From Gemmatimonadota bacterium (GTDB taxonomy: Bacteria; Gemmatimonadota; Gemmatimonadetes; Gemmatimonadales; Gemmatimonadaceae), in NCBI GenBank assembly GCA_028287305.1, contig JAQBPX010000002.1, forward strand, positions 62,001 through 126,000: a stretch of 64,000 bases of DNA, written 5' to 3'. Shown piece after piece: positions 9,019 to 16,581 of the stretch. The position numbers were made by a program, and so were the translations under genes. Each line of letters opens with the position of its first letter. The stretch's first letter is position 1. The notes beneath the pieces are model-generated. The model was not told the DNA's origin, searched no databases, and saw only the letters and a list, made by a program, of their open reading frames with translations.

Positions 9019-10086
9019 GTGCGATCCCGCCTCGCCCTGCTAACGCTGGCCATCCCGACGTCGCTCGCCGCCCAGCTGGACGTGCGCCTCGACGCCGGCG
9101 CCGCGCGCCTCTCGCAGCGCTCGCTGCCGGTGCGCAGCGCGATGACCTCGGCGCTCACGGTGCAGGATGCCGGGCGGGCGTGGTCGGTGTGGAGCTCGGC
9201 GCTCGCTGCGCGTTCCGACAGCGACGCCACCGCGCAGGGCGTGGGCGTCGCCACGGTGTTCATGCCGGTCGGAAATCGCCTGCGGATCGAAGGGGGCGTG
9301 GTGGGCGCCGCATTCGGTGCGTCGCGCGCGCTCCCCGTCACCGCGGCCAGTGGCACCGCGCGCGGACAGCTGCTCGCGGGCAACGCGTGGATCGAGGCCG
9401 GCGGATCGAGAGGCCGCGTGTGGCGCATGGGATCGAGCGCACCCCTCACCACCATCTCGGCCGGCGCGGGCTGGCGGCGGGACGCGCTCACGCTCGCTGC
9501 CGGCGCGAGTGCGGTGCGCGCAGATACCCGCTACCGCGACGCATCCCTCATCGCGCGCCTCTCGCGTGCGCGGTGGGAGCTCGGCGCCGCCGCCGGCGCG
9601 CGACACACGAGCGATGTTTCGCCGGGCGATGCCACATGGGGCGAAGTGGATGCGGCCTGGTGGCTGTCGCCACGCGTGGCGCTGGCGGCCAGCGGCGGGC
9701 GCGCCCTGGAGGATGCGACGCGAGGCGTGCCCTCCACGAGATACGCCACCGTTGCAGTGCGCGTGGCGCTGCGGTCGCGAGCCTGGTCACATGCGGCCAC
9801 GCGCGAGCGGCCTGCGCTCTCGATCGAAATGCACGGCGAGCAGCAACTCCTCACCGTGAGCGCCGCGGGCGCGCAGCGCGTGGAGTTGATGGCGGACTTC
9901 ACGGGATGGGAGCCCGTGGAGCTCACGCAAACCGGCGCGTCGTTCAGCATGACGCTCGCTCGAGTAGCCGCCGGATCGCACCACGTGGCCATTCGCGTGG
10001 ACGGCGGCGCGTGGCTGGTGCCCGCCAACCTCTCACCAGCCGATGACGACTTCGGTGGCCGCGTGGGACTGCTGTCGGTGCCGTAG
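9019..10086 (+). CDS. Outer-membrane barrel-like protein with C-terminal CBM48-like module
   Basis: 355 aa from GTG, with a signal peptide ending SLAAQ. Residues about 20-260 show alternating small and aromatic residues in short strands, with repeated Gly-Ala-rich turns, resembling an outer-membrane beta barrel. Residues about 275-355 form a second glycogen-binding-like sandwich (RVELMADFTGWEPVEL, GSHHVAIRVDGGAW) related in pattern to the end of the membrane protein at 7687-8355. It lies 22 nt after the preceding gene and closes the operon. No ribosome-binding site at proper spacing is visible, so translation may depend on coupling. Confidence 0.6.
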   Translation: MRSRLALLTLAIPTSLAAQLDVRLDAGAARLSQRSLPVRSAMTSALTVQDAGRAWSVWSSALAARSDSDATAQGVGVATVFMPVGNRLRIEGGVVGAAFGASRALPVTAASGTARGQLLAGNAWIEAGGSRGRVWRMGSSAPLTTISAGAGWRRDALTLAAGASAVRADTRYRDASLIARLSRARWELGAAAGARHTSDVSPGDATWGEVDAAWWLSPRVALAASGGRALEDATRGVPSTRYATVAVRVALRSRAWSHAATRERPALSIEMHGEQQLLTVSAAGAQRVELMADFTGWEPVELTQTGASFSMTLARVAAGSHHVAIRVDGGAWLVPANLSPADDDFGGRVGLLSVP

Positions 10087-10097
10087 TCGCCGCGCGT

Positions 10098-11336
10098 TCA
10101 GGGAATGGAGCCGATCCTTCCAATGAACAGGATCGTGCCCGAGAGCCGCTCGCGAATCACGAGCACGAATGGCCGGTCCACGGTCACGTCCACGAACTGT
10201 GGCGCCGACGTGAGCACCACCGTCACGCTCGTCGCTGCGGCAGCCTCGGTGCCTTCCTCGTCCACCTGCACGAAGGTCTTCTGCTTCACCGAGGAGATCT
10301 GCACGGGCACCGAGGGCGACATGCGGCTGAAGTCCGCCGCATCGCTGAACGCGACGCCCATTCCGAGCGCGGTGAGGTCCGGCCCCAGCTCACGCTCCCA
10401 CTCGAGCCGCAGCTTCGGCAGCGAAAGCGACACTGCCCGCTCGCGCATGGCGCCAACGATCGCGGCGAATGCGGGCGCGTCGAGCGAGGCCACGAGCGCA
10501 TTCGCCGTGGTGCCGGCCTTCGGCAGGAGCACGGTCATGTTCCAGGCCGCGTTCCCGTATGGCAGTTCCACGGCCTGCCACGTGGAACCCTCGGCGTAGC
10601 TCACCTGCCCGCTGCGATGCATCATGCGCACCTGCAACGCGCCTGACTGCGTGGTGAACGGTGCGTCGGTGGTGCGGCTCACGTCGAACTTGTCGCGCCA
10701 GCTTCCCTTGAAGTAGAGCGCATTGATGAGGAACATCACCGCATCCCCGGGAATGGATTCCACGATGGTCGGGATCTTCCCGTTCGTCGCGGTGCTCACC
10801 CATCCGTTGATCGTGGGCACGGCCTGCGCGCTGCCGAAGTCCAGCGCCTTCGCCTCGGCGCCGAACCAGCGCTTGTCCTCGTCGATGAACGCCTGGCTGA
10901 AGGGAAACTGCTGGCGCCACCAGATGGAGTTTGCCACGCGCACGTCGGTGGACGGGTCGAGCGACGTGAGCAGCGCGGTGAGCGTGCTCCAGCTCTCGCC
11001 GATCGCCTGGCGGTCCATGGTGGCGGGAAACTCGAGCGACGCGCGCATCGCGCTGAAGGTGCTGCCGTTCGCGCCGTTCATCGCCATGCCGAGCGCGTAG
11101 CTGGCGCTGAGGGGAGACGCGAAGGCGTTGTCCGCGGGCGCGGTGGTCACCACCTGCCGGAACAGCGAGAAGGTGAAGGCGTTCGCGCTCGAAACGGTGC
11201 TCGCCTCGCCCGCCGAGAGGGCACGCGGGAGGGTGGTGAGGGCCGTCGGCTGCCCACCCTTGGGGGACACGCCGGTGGTGCTGGAGCAGGCGCCCCCGAG
11301 CAGCATGCTGGCGAGCGCGAGCGTACGCAGGGACAT
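10098..11336 (-). CDS. Serpin-family protease inhibitor, lipoprotein
   Basis: 412 aa. The signal peptide has lipobox LLGGAC. The full serpin fold is recognisable: the breach/shutter segments FLINALYFKGSW and VELPYG, the hinge of the reactive centre loop EEGTEAAAAT (small residues that permit loop insertion, i.e. inhibitory type), and the C-terminal DRPFVLVIRERLSGTILFIGRI. The scissile bond lies near LTSA, about 15 residues after the hinge Gly, which would favour elastase-like or subtilisin-like targets; P1 cannot be fixed by eye. It probably protects the outer membrane or periplasm from proteases. Confidence 0.92.
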   Translation of the reverse strand: MSLRTLALASMLLGGACSSTTGVSPKGGQPTALTTLPRALSAGEASTVSSANAFTFSLFRQVVTTAPADNAFASPLSASYALGMAMNGANGSTFSAMRASLEFPATMDRQAIGESWSTLTALLTSLDPSTDVRVANSIWWRQQFPFSQAFIDEDKRWFGAEAKALDFGSAQAVPTINGWVSTATNGKIPTIVESIPGDAVMFLINALYFKGSWRDKFDVSRTTDAPFTTQSGALQVRMMHRSGQVSYAEGSTWQAVELPYGNAAWNMTVLLPKAGTTANALVASLDAPAFAAIVGAMRERAVSLSLPKLRLEWERELGPDLTALGMGVAFSDAADFSRMSPSVPVQISSVKQKTFVQVDEEGTEAAAATSVTVVLTSAPQFVDVTVDRPFVLVIRERLSGTILFIGRIGSIP

Positions 11337-11420
11337 GGTGGCACCAAGGTGGCGGTTACATGCCCAACCGTCAGATTGTAGCTGGCGTCACCGGCTACGA
11401 GACCACCCTGTGAGGATGAC

Positions 11421-12755
11421 ATGACCCGAACGACTCCGCGCATCGCATTGCTCACGCTGGCGCTGCTGGGCGCCTGCGGCAGCGAACAGAAGGTGAGTGA
11501 CACGACCCACGCTGCCGCCGACACCAACGCGTCGGTCGCCCCGAAGTCGAGCTGCCCCGGCGACAACGGAGGCCTGACGCTCGCCAGTGGATTCTGCGCC
11601 ACGGTGTTCGCCGACACGGTGGGCCCGGCGCGCCACGTGGTCGTGAGCGCGGGCGGTGACGTCTACGCCACCATGCAGACGGCGACATGGGAGAAAGGCA
11701 GCGCCGCCAAGGCCTATCCTGCCGTGGTCGCGATGCGCGACACCAACCACGACGGCGTGGCCGACGTGATCGCGAAGTTCGGGCAGGCCGGCGGCACCGG
11801 CATCGCCATCCACGACGGCTTCCTGTACGTGGACCAGCAGACGAAGATCACGCGCTACCGGATGACGGCGGGGCAGCTGCTGCCGGACACGACGCCGCAG
11901 GTGGTGCTCGACGGCCTTCCGATGGATGGCGACCACAAGGCGCGCAACATCGTGATCGGCGCCGACGGCGCGCTCTACGTGAACCTCGGCTCCGCCTCGA
12001 ACTCCTGCCAGCAGAAGGACCGCACCCCGGAGTCGCCGGGGAAGGATCCCTGCGTGGAGCTCGAGACGCGGGCCGGCATCTGGAGGTACGACGCCGCGAA
12101 GCTCGGCCAGCACTTCTCGAAGGCCGGCCGCTTCGCCACGGGCATCCGCAATGCCGTGGGCCTCACCGTGGACGCGAAGGGGCGCGTGTGGACCACGCAG
12201 CACGGCCGCGACCAGGTGGACATGTTCGCCGCGCACTTCACGCACGAGCAGAACGCGGAGGTTCCCGCCGAGGAGCTGGTGCAGGTGAACAAGGGTGAGG
12301 ACTTCGGCTGGCCATACTGCTACTTCGACCCGACCGCCAAGGCACTCGTGCTTGCGCCGGAGTATGGCGGCGACGGCAAGAAGGTGGATCGCTGCGCGAG
12401 CAAGAAGGCGCCCTTCGCCTGGTTCCCCGCGCACTGGGCGCCGATGTCCGCCCTCTTCTACACGGGCACCATGCTGCCCGACCAGTACAAGACCGGTGCG
12501 TTCATCGCGTTCCACGGGTCGTGGAATCGCGCGCCCATGCCGCAGGCGGGCTACAAGGTGGTGTACACGGCGCTCGCGAATGCCCCGTGGGGCGGGAACT
12601 ACGAGACCATTGCCGACGGATTCGCCGGCGGCAACATGCAGCCCGACGCCGCGAAGCATCGCCCGGTGGGACTGGCTCAGGCGCCGGATGGCGCGCTGTT
12701 CATCACGGATGACAAAGGTGGCAGAATCTGGCGCGTGACGTATACACCGAAGTAA
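11421..12755 (+). CDS. PQQ-type soluble sugar dehydrogenase-like lipoprotein
   Basis: 444 aa, with lipobox LLGAC and a good GAGG ribosome-binding site before the ATG. It is a six-bladed propeller of the GSDH/sorbosone dehydrogenase family: FATGIRNAVGL, NKGEDFGWPYCY, FIAFHGSWNR and GLAQAPDGALFITDDKGG are conserved blade motifs. Family members oxidise aldoses or sorbosone in the periplasm with PQQ, passing electrons to quinone or cytochrome. PQQ synthesis genes are not in the window. It is divergent from the serpin (84 bp). Confidence 0.8.
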   Translation: MTRTTPRIALLTLALLGACGSEQKVSDTTHAAADTNASVAPKSSCPGDNGGLTLASGFCATVFADTVGPARHVVVSAGGDVYATMQTATWEKGSAAKAYPAVVAMRDTNHDGVADVIAKFGQAGGTGIAIHDGFLYVDQQTKITRYRMTAGQLLPDTTPQVVLDGLPMDGDHKARNIVIGADGALYVNLGSASNSCQQKDRTPESPGKDPCVELETRAGIWRYDAAKLGQHFSKAGRFATGIRNAVGLTVDAKGRVWTTQHGRDQVDMFAAHFTHEQNAEVPAEELVQVNKGEDFGWPYCYFDPTAKALVLAPEYGGDGKKVDRCASKKAPFAWFPAHWAPMSALFYTGTMLPDQYKTGAFIAFHGSWNRAPMPQAGYKVVYTALANAPWGGNYETIADGFAGGNMQPDAAKHRPVGLAQAPDGALFITDDKGGRIWRVTYTPK

Positions 12756-12788
12756 CGTACGGGATACCTCCTTCCCCGGAGCCGTTCC

Positions 12789-13379
12789 ATGCGCTGCCGC
12801 TTCGCAGTACTGCTGTTGCTCGCCACTCCGCTCACCCTGCACGCCCAGCGCAAGGCGCGGACGATGCCGTCGCTCGACCCGGGCAACGGCCAGTCCGGGC
12901 CGCGCGCGGAGCAGATGATGCCGCAGATGTCCCGCAAGGACTACGAGCGGAGCACCACCATCGGCTACCTGCTGGACTGGAAGAAGAAGCTGCACCTCGA
13001 GGAGCCGCAGGTGGCGCGCCTCGAGGTGCTCCGCGACTCGCTGCGCACGCTGGCGGCTCCCTCGCTCGAGACGATCGACTCGGCGCGCGGTGCCGTGAAG
13101 GGAATCTCGATGGGCCAGGAGATGCCGGCTGAGGACCGCGAGAAGGTCATGTCGGCTCGCGGCGCGGCGCAGGGCGCAATGAACACGCTCCGCATGCTGG
13201 AGCTGGGCTCGGCGGTCAAGGCGATGGCGGTGCTGACCGACGACCAGCGTCCCGAGGCCGAGAAGCAGCTGCAGGAAGAGCACAAGAAGGCCGACGAGGA
13301 GCGCCAGAAGAATCGCGGCGGCGGCGGTGGTGGCGACGCGAACTTCGGGGGCGGCGGTCGGAGGCCGCCCCTCTCCTGA
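12789..13379 (+). CDS. Periplasmic Spy/LTXXQ-like protein
   Basis: 196 aa, with a signal peptide ending LHAQ and CGGAG ribosome-binding site 7 nt upstream. The mature part is helical with the pattern LHLEEPQVARLEVLRDSL and, later, VLTDDQRPEAEKQL, which mirrors the paired LTXXQ motifs of the Spy/CpxP chaperone family. The C-terminus is a Lys/Glu-rich coil followed by a Gly-rich tail. Its likely role is an envelope-stress chaperone or metal-responsive protein; the family assignment is by pattern only. It follows the sugar dehydrogenase gene by 33 nt. Confidence 0.6.
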   Translation: MRCRFAVLLLLATPLTLHAQRKARTMPSLDPGNGQSGPRAEQMMPQMSRKDYERSTTIGYLLDWKKKLHLEEPQVARLEVLRDSLRTLAAPSLETIDSARGAVKGISMGQEMPAEDREKVMSARGAAQGAMNTLRMLELGSAVKAMAVLTDDQRPEAEKQLQEEHKKADEERQKNRGGGGGGDANFGGGGRRPPLS

Positions 13380-13382
13380 CCG

Positions 13383-14309
13383 CTACCTGATCTTTCCCCA
13401 GCGGGGAAACTGGTCGTCCGACCCGATCGACTTCGTCACGTTGCGCGCGCTGGATCCGTCCGCCTTCGCCACGAAGATGTCGCGCCGCCCGCCCACGAAG
13501 CGGGCGAACGCGATCCAGTGACCGTCGGGCGACCAGGTGGGATCCATGTCGTCCTCGGTGCCGGGGATCAGCATGCGGAGCCCGCTGCCGTCGGCGTTCA
13601 TCACCCAGATGTTGCTCGGCTCGCCGCCCACGGTGCGGGCGAAGAGCAGCTTGCTGCCGTCGGGTGACCACGCCGCCCCGTCGTCGCCCATGCTCACGCC
13701 CGGCGCGCTCACGCTGATGCGACGCAGCTCGGTGCCGTCCACGCGCATGAGGTGGAGCTCCACCAGCCCCGAGCCGGGCCCCGACGCCTTCTGCGACGAG
13801 AACGCGAGGCGCGTCTCGTCCGGCGAGAGCGAGGGCGACTGCTCGTCGAGCGTCATCGTATCCAGCAGCGCGAGCGCGCCGCTCGCCAGGTGGAGCTTCC
13901 AGACCTTCTGCTCCACCGTCGAGTAGAAGTACAGCGTGCGCTCGTCGCGCGACCACTCGGGAAAGCCCACGCGCGCCGCCGCGGTGGTCACCACGCGCCG
14001 GTCGCTGCCGTCGGAGTTCATGGTCCAGAGTGAGGTGCCGTTCGCGAAGGCGATGCGGCTTCCCGATGGCGAGACGGCCGAGAAGATGTCGCCACCCAGC
14101 CCGGTGGGTGAAAGCCGGATCGGGTCGCTGCCATCGGGACGCACGCTCCAGAGCGCGGAGCCACCGGTCGCCAGCGAGGTGAAGACGAGGCGGGTATCGG
14201 CGGCTGGCGTATCCGCCGGGTCGGCGACCACGGGTGCGACCGGTGCGCCCGCGTCATGGCCGCAGGCCGCGAGCAGGAGCACGAACGGAAGGACCAGGCG
14301 ATGGCGCAT
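13383..14309 (-). CDS. TolB-like beta-propeller lipoprotein (PD40 repeats)
   Basis: 308 aa, with lipobox LLLAAC. Six or so WD40-like PD40 repeats are visible: WSVRPDGSDPIRLSP, SPSGSRIAFANG, WSRDERTLYFYS, SPDETRLAFSS, WSPDGSKLLFAR and WSPDGHWIAFAR. The protein would sit in the periplasm as a propeller scaffold. Similar propellers accompany secreted peptidases or act alone, and no catalytic residues are identifiable. The start is 6 nt downstream of a TANNNT element (TAAGCT, 14320-14315), consistent with a nearly leaderless transcript. Confidence 0.8.
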   Translation of the reverse strand: MRHRLVLPFVLLLAACGHDAGAPVAPVVADPADTPAADTRLVFTSLATGGSALWSVRPDGSDPIRLSPTGLGGDIFSAVSPSGSRIAFANGTSLWTMNSDGSDRRVVTTAAARVGFPEWSRDERTLYFYSTVEQKVWKLHLASGALALLDTMTLDEQSPSLSPDETRLAFSSQKASGPGSGLVELHLMRVDGTELRRISVSAPGVSMGDDGAAWSPDGSKLLFARTVGGEPSNIWVMNADGSGLRMLIPGTEDDMDPTWSPDGHWIAFARFVGGRRDIFVAKADGSSARNVTKSIGSDDQFPRWGKIR

Positions 14310-14314
14310 GCCGG

Positions 14315-14320
14315 AGCTTA
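14315..14320 (-). promoter_or_regulatory. TANNNT -10 element, leaderless start of TolB-like gene
   Basis: TAAGCT on the minus strand lies 5 nt before the ATG at 14309. It begins 9 nt beyond the base of the terminator hairpin of the upstream M13 peptidase gene. Confidence 0.4.
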
Positions 14321-14329
14321 TGACAAAAA

Positions 14330-14357
14330 GCGGGCCCGGTCCACAGACCGGGCCCGC
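14330..14357 (-). terminator. Rho-independent terminator of the M13 peptidase gene
   Basis: A perfect 11-bp stem (14330-14340 with 14347-14357, GC-rich) with a 6-nt loop is followed on the minus strand by CTTTTT. It lies 42 nt after the peptidase stop codon. Confidence 0.85.
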
Positions 14358-14398
14358 CACCCCGCTTCAGCCGCGCAAACATCCGTGCACTCGCCTGC

Positions 14399-16447
14399 CT
14401 ACCAGATGCGGGCGCGCAGTGCCTGCGCGCGCACCATCGGGTCGTTCGCCATGCACTTGAAGGCCTCGGCGAACTCGGGCATGTTCGAGAGCGGGCCGTT
14501 CACGCGCCAGTAGTTCGGCGCATGCTCGTCGGCGCTCACCAGCATCCGCGTGTACTCGTCGCGCGCCTTGCTGCGCCACACCTGCGCCCACGCGAGGAAG
14601 AAGCGCTGCTCCGGCGTCCAGCCGTCGATCGTCCGGCGCGCTTCCGGGTGCTTCGCGAAGTGATTCTCCATCGCCGCGTAGGCGATCTTGAGACCGCCCA
14701 GGTCCGCGATGTTCTCACCGAGCGTGAGCTTGCCGTTCACGTGCGTGGCGGTGTCGAGCATGGTGTAGCTGGCGAACTGGTTCTCGACCTGCTTCGCCTG
14801 CGCGTTGAAGCGGTCGTTGTCGCCCGGCGTCCACCAGTCGCGCAGGTTGCCCTGTGCGTCGTACTGCCGGCCCTGGTCGTCGAAGCCGTGCGTCATCTCG
14901 TGCCCCACCACCGCGCCCATCGCGCCATAGTTGAACGCGTCATCGGCGCTCGCGTCGAAGAAGGGGAACTGGAGGATGCCCGCGGGGAACACGATCTCGT
15001 TCATTAGCGGGTTGTAGTACGCGTTCACCGTGGGCGGCGTCATCCCCCACTCGTTGCGATCCACCGGCTTGCCGATCTTCGCCCAGTTGCGCGCCGTCTC
15101 GTAGCGGGTGGCCGCGCGGCGATTTTCCAGGTACGTGGACGGCGACACGGCGATGGACGAGTAGTTCTTCCACGTGTCGGGGTAGCCGATCTTGCGCTGG
15201 TAGGCCACGAGCTTGTTCGACGCCTGCTGCTTCGTGGCCGCATCCATCCACTCGAGGCCCTTGATCTTCTGGCCGAGCGCCTCGGTCAGGTCGTTGATGA
15301 TGGAGAGCGCGCGAGCCTTCGCGGCGGGCGTGAAGGCGACCTTCACGTACTCCTGCCCAAGCGCGTCGCCCAGGTGCCCGTCGGTCTGGCGGATGCAGCG
15401 CTGCCAGCGCGGGTTGAGCACCTTGCTGCCGCTGAGCTGCTGGCTGAGGGTGAAGTTCTCCTTCACCACGTCGGTCGACAGTGCCGACGCGTTGGCGTGG
15501 ATGGCGCGCCAGCGGAGGAAGTTCTTCCACTGGGACACCGGCACGTTCGCGACCAGCGAGTCCATGGCGGAGAAGAACTCCGGCTCGGCCACGATCAGCT
15601 GCGTCACGCCCCTGCCGCCCTGCCGCGTGATGAACGCGTTCCAGTCCATGTGCGGCGTGAGCTTGTTGAACTCCGCCACCGTCATCTTGTGATAGGTGGC
15701 GCTGGGGTCGCGCAGCTTCACGCGCGAGTAGCTCGCATTGGCGATTGCCGTCTCGATGCGGAGCACGTCGTCAGCGCCCTTCTGCGCGTCGGCCGCCGAG
15801 AGGCCGGAGAGCTGCAGCATGCGCATCACGTGGCCCGCGTAGAAGGTGCGCACGGCCTTCATGTGCGCCTCGTCGGTCAGGTAGTAGTCGCGGTCGGGCA
15901 GCACCAGCCCGCCCTGCCCAGCCTGCGCGATGATCGTCTTGCTGTCCTTCGCGTCCTGGTCGGCACTCGCGCCGAATGGCGCAAGGCCATCGGAGAACTC
16001 GAGCTCATTCAGCGCGCGGGCGAGCGAGCGGGAGTCGGTGATGCCATCGATGCGCCTGAACGCGGCCGACAGCGGCGCGAGCCCGAGCTTGTCGATCGTG
16101 GTGGTGTCCATGCAGCTCGCGTAGAACGCGCCCACGCGGTAGCGCGAGGACCCGGGCTTTGCGGCGCCGCGCTTCACGTCGGCGGCCGCGGCCTCGAGGA
16201 TGGTGCGAAGCTGCGCCTCGTTGTTGTCGTTCAGCTCCAGGAATCCGCCGTACATGGGATACGACGCCGGGATCTGCGCGCGCTTCGCCCAGCCACCATT
16301 GGCGTAGTTGTAGAAGTTGCCGCAGGCCGCGCAGGTGGTGTCGAGGTTGGCCGGGTCGAGCGCCTTGTGCACGGGCGCCTGGGCAGCGGCAATCGAGGCG
16401 GCGGCGACGAGAACTGCCGCCGAGAGGCGGAGGGAGGGGCGAGTCAT
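14399..16447 (-). CDS. M13-family zinc metallopeptidase (neprilysin/PepO-like), secreted
   Basis: 682 aa, with a signal peptide ending IAAAQ. The N-terminal M13_N domain is present (YANGGWAKRAQIPASY). The catalytic site is complete: HEMTH at 516-520 with the following GFDDQGRQYD, and the third ligand in GENIADLGG (Glu578). The substrate-binding motif appears as NEIVFPAGILQ. The usual C-terminal CxxW is ARIW here, so the terminal Cys is missing. It degrades small peptides outside the cytoplasm. A TAGATT element about 38 nt upstream of the start is a possible -10. Confidence 0.95.
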   Translation of the reverse strand: MTRPSLRLSAAVLVAAASIAAAQAPVHKALDPANLDTTCAACGNFYNYANGGWAKRAQIPASYPMYGGFLELNDNNEAQLRTILEAAAADVKRGAAKPGSSRYRVGAFYASCMDTTTIDKLGLAPLSAAFRRIDGITDSRSLARALNELEFSDGLAPFGASADQDAKDSKTIIAQAGQGGLVLPDRDYYLTDEAHMKAVRTFYAGHVMRMLQLSGLSAADAQKGADDVLRIETAIANASYSRVKLRDPSATYHKMTVAEFNKLTPHMDWNAFITRQGGRGVTQLIVAEPEFFSAMDSLVANVPVSQWKNFLRWRAIHANASALSTDVVKENFTLSQQLSGSKVLNPRWQRCIRQTDGHLGDALGQEYVKVAFTPAAKARALSIINDLTEALGQKIKGLEWMDAATKQQASNKLVAYQRKIGYPDTWKNYSSIAVSPSTYLENRRAATRYETARNWAKIGKPVDRNEWGMTPPTVNAYYNPLMNEIVFPAGILQFPFFDASADDAFNYGAMGAVVGHEMTHGFDDQGRQYDAQGNLRDWWTPGDNDRFNAQAKQVENQFASYTMLDTATHVNGKLTLGENIADLGGLKIAYAAMENHFAKHPEARRTIDGWTPEQRFFLAWAQVWRSKARDEYTRMLVSADEHAPNYWRVNGPLSNMPEFAEAFKCMANDPMVRAQALRARIW

Positions 16448-16581
16448 TGTGGGCGGATGAGGGTGCGACAGGAAGGACCGATCTCAATCTACCCCCGTCC
16501 TCGGCAATGGTCACGCAGTGCAGGGCAAGGGTTGACGCCAGCCCTCGCCCGCTCGTCATTCCCCGTACCTCATCCCCCGCC

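Noticed and set aside
16159-16581. N-terminal 141-codon extension of the ABC exporter
   Set aside because: It overlaps the 5' end of the oppositely oriented M13 gene, is Arg/Pro-rich, and the first conserved exporter residues start at 16582.
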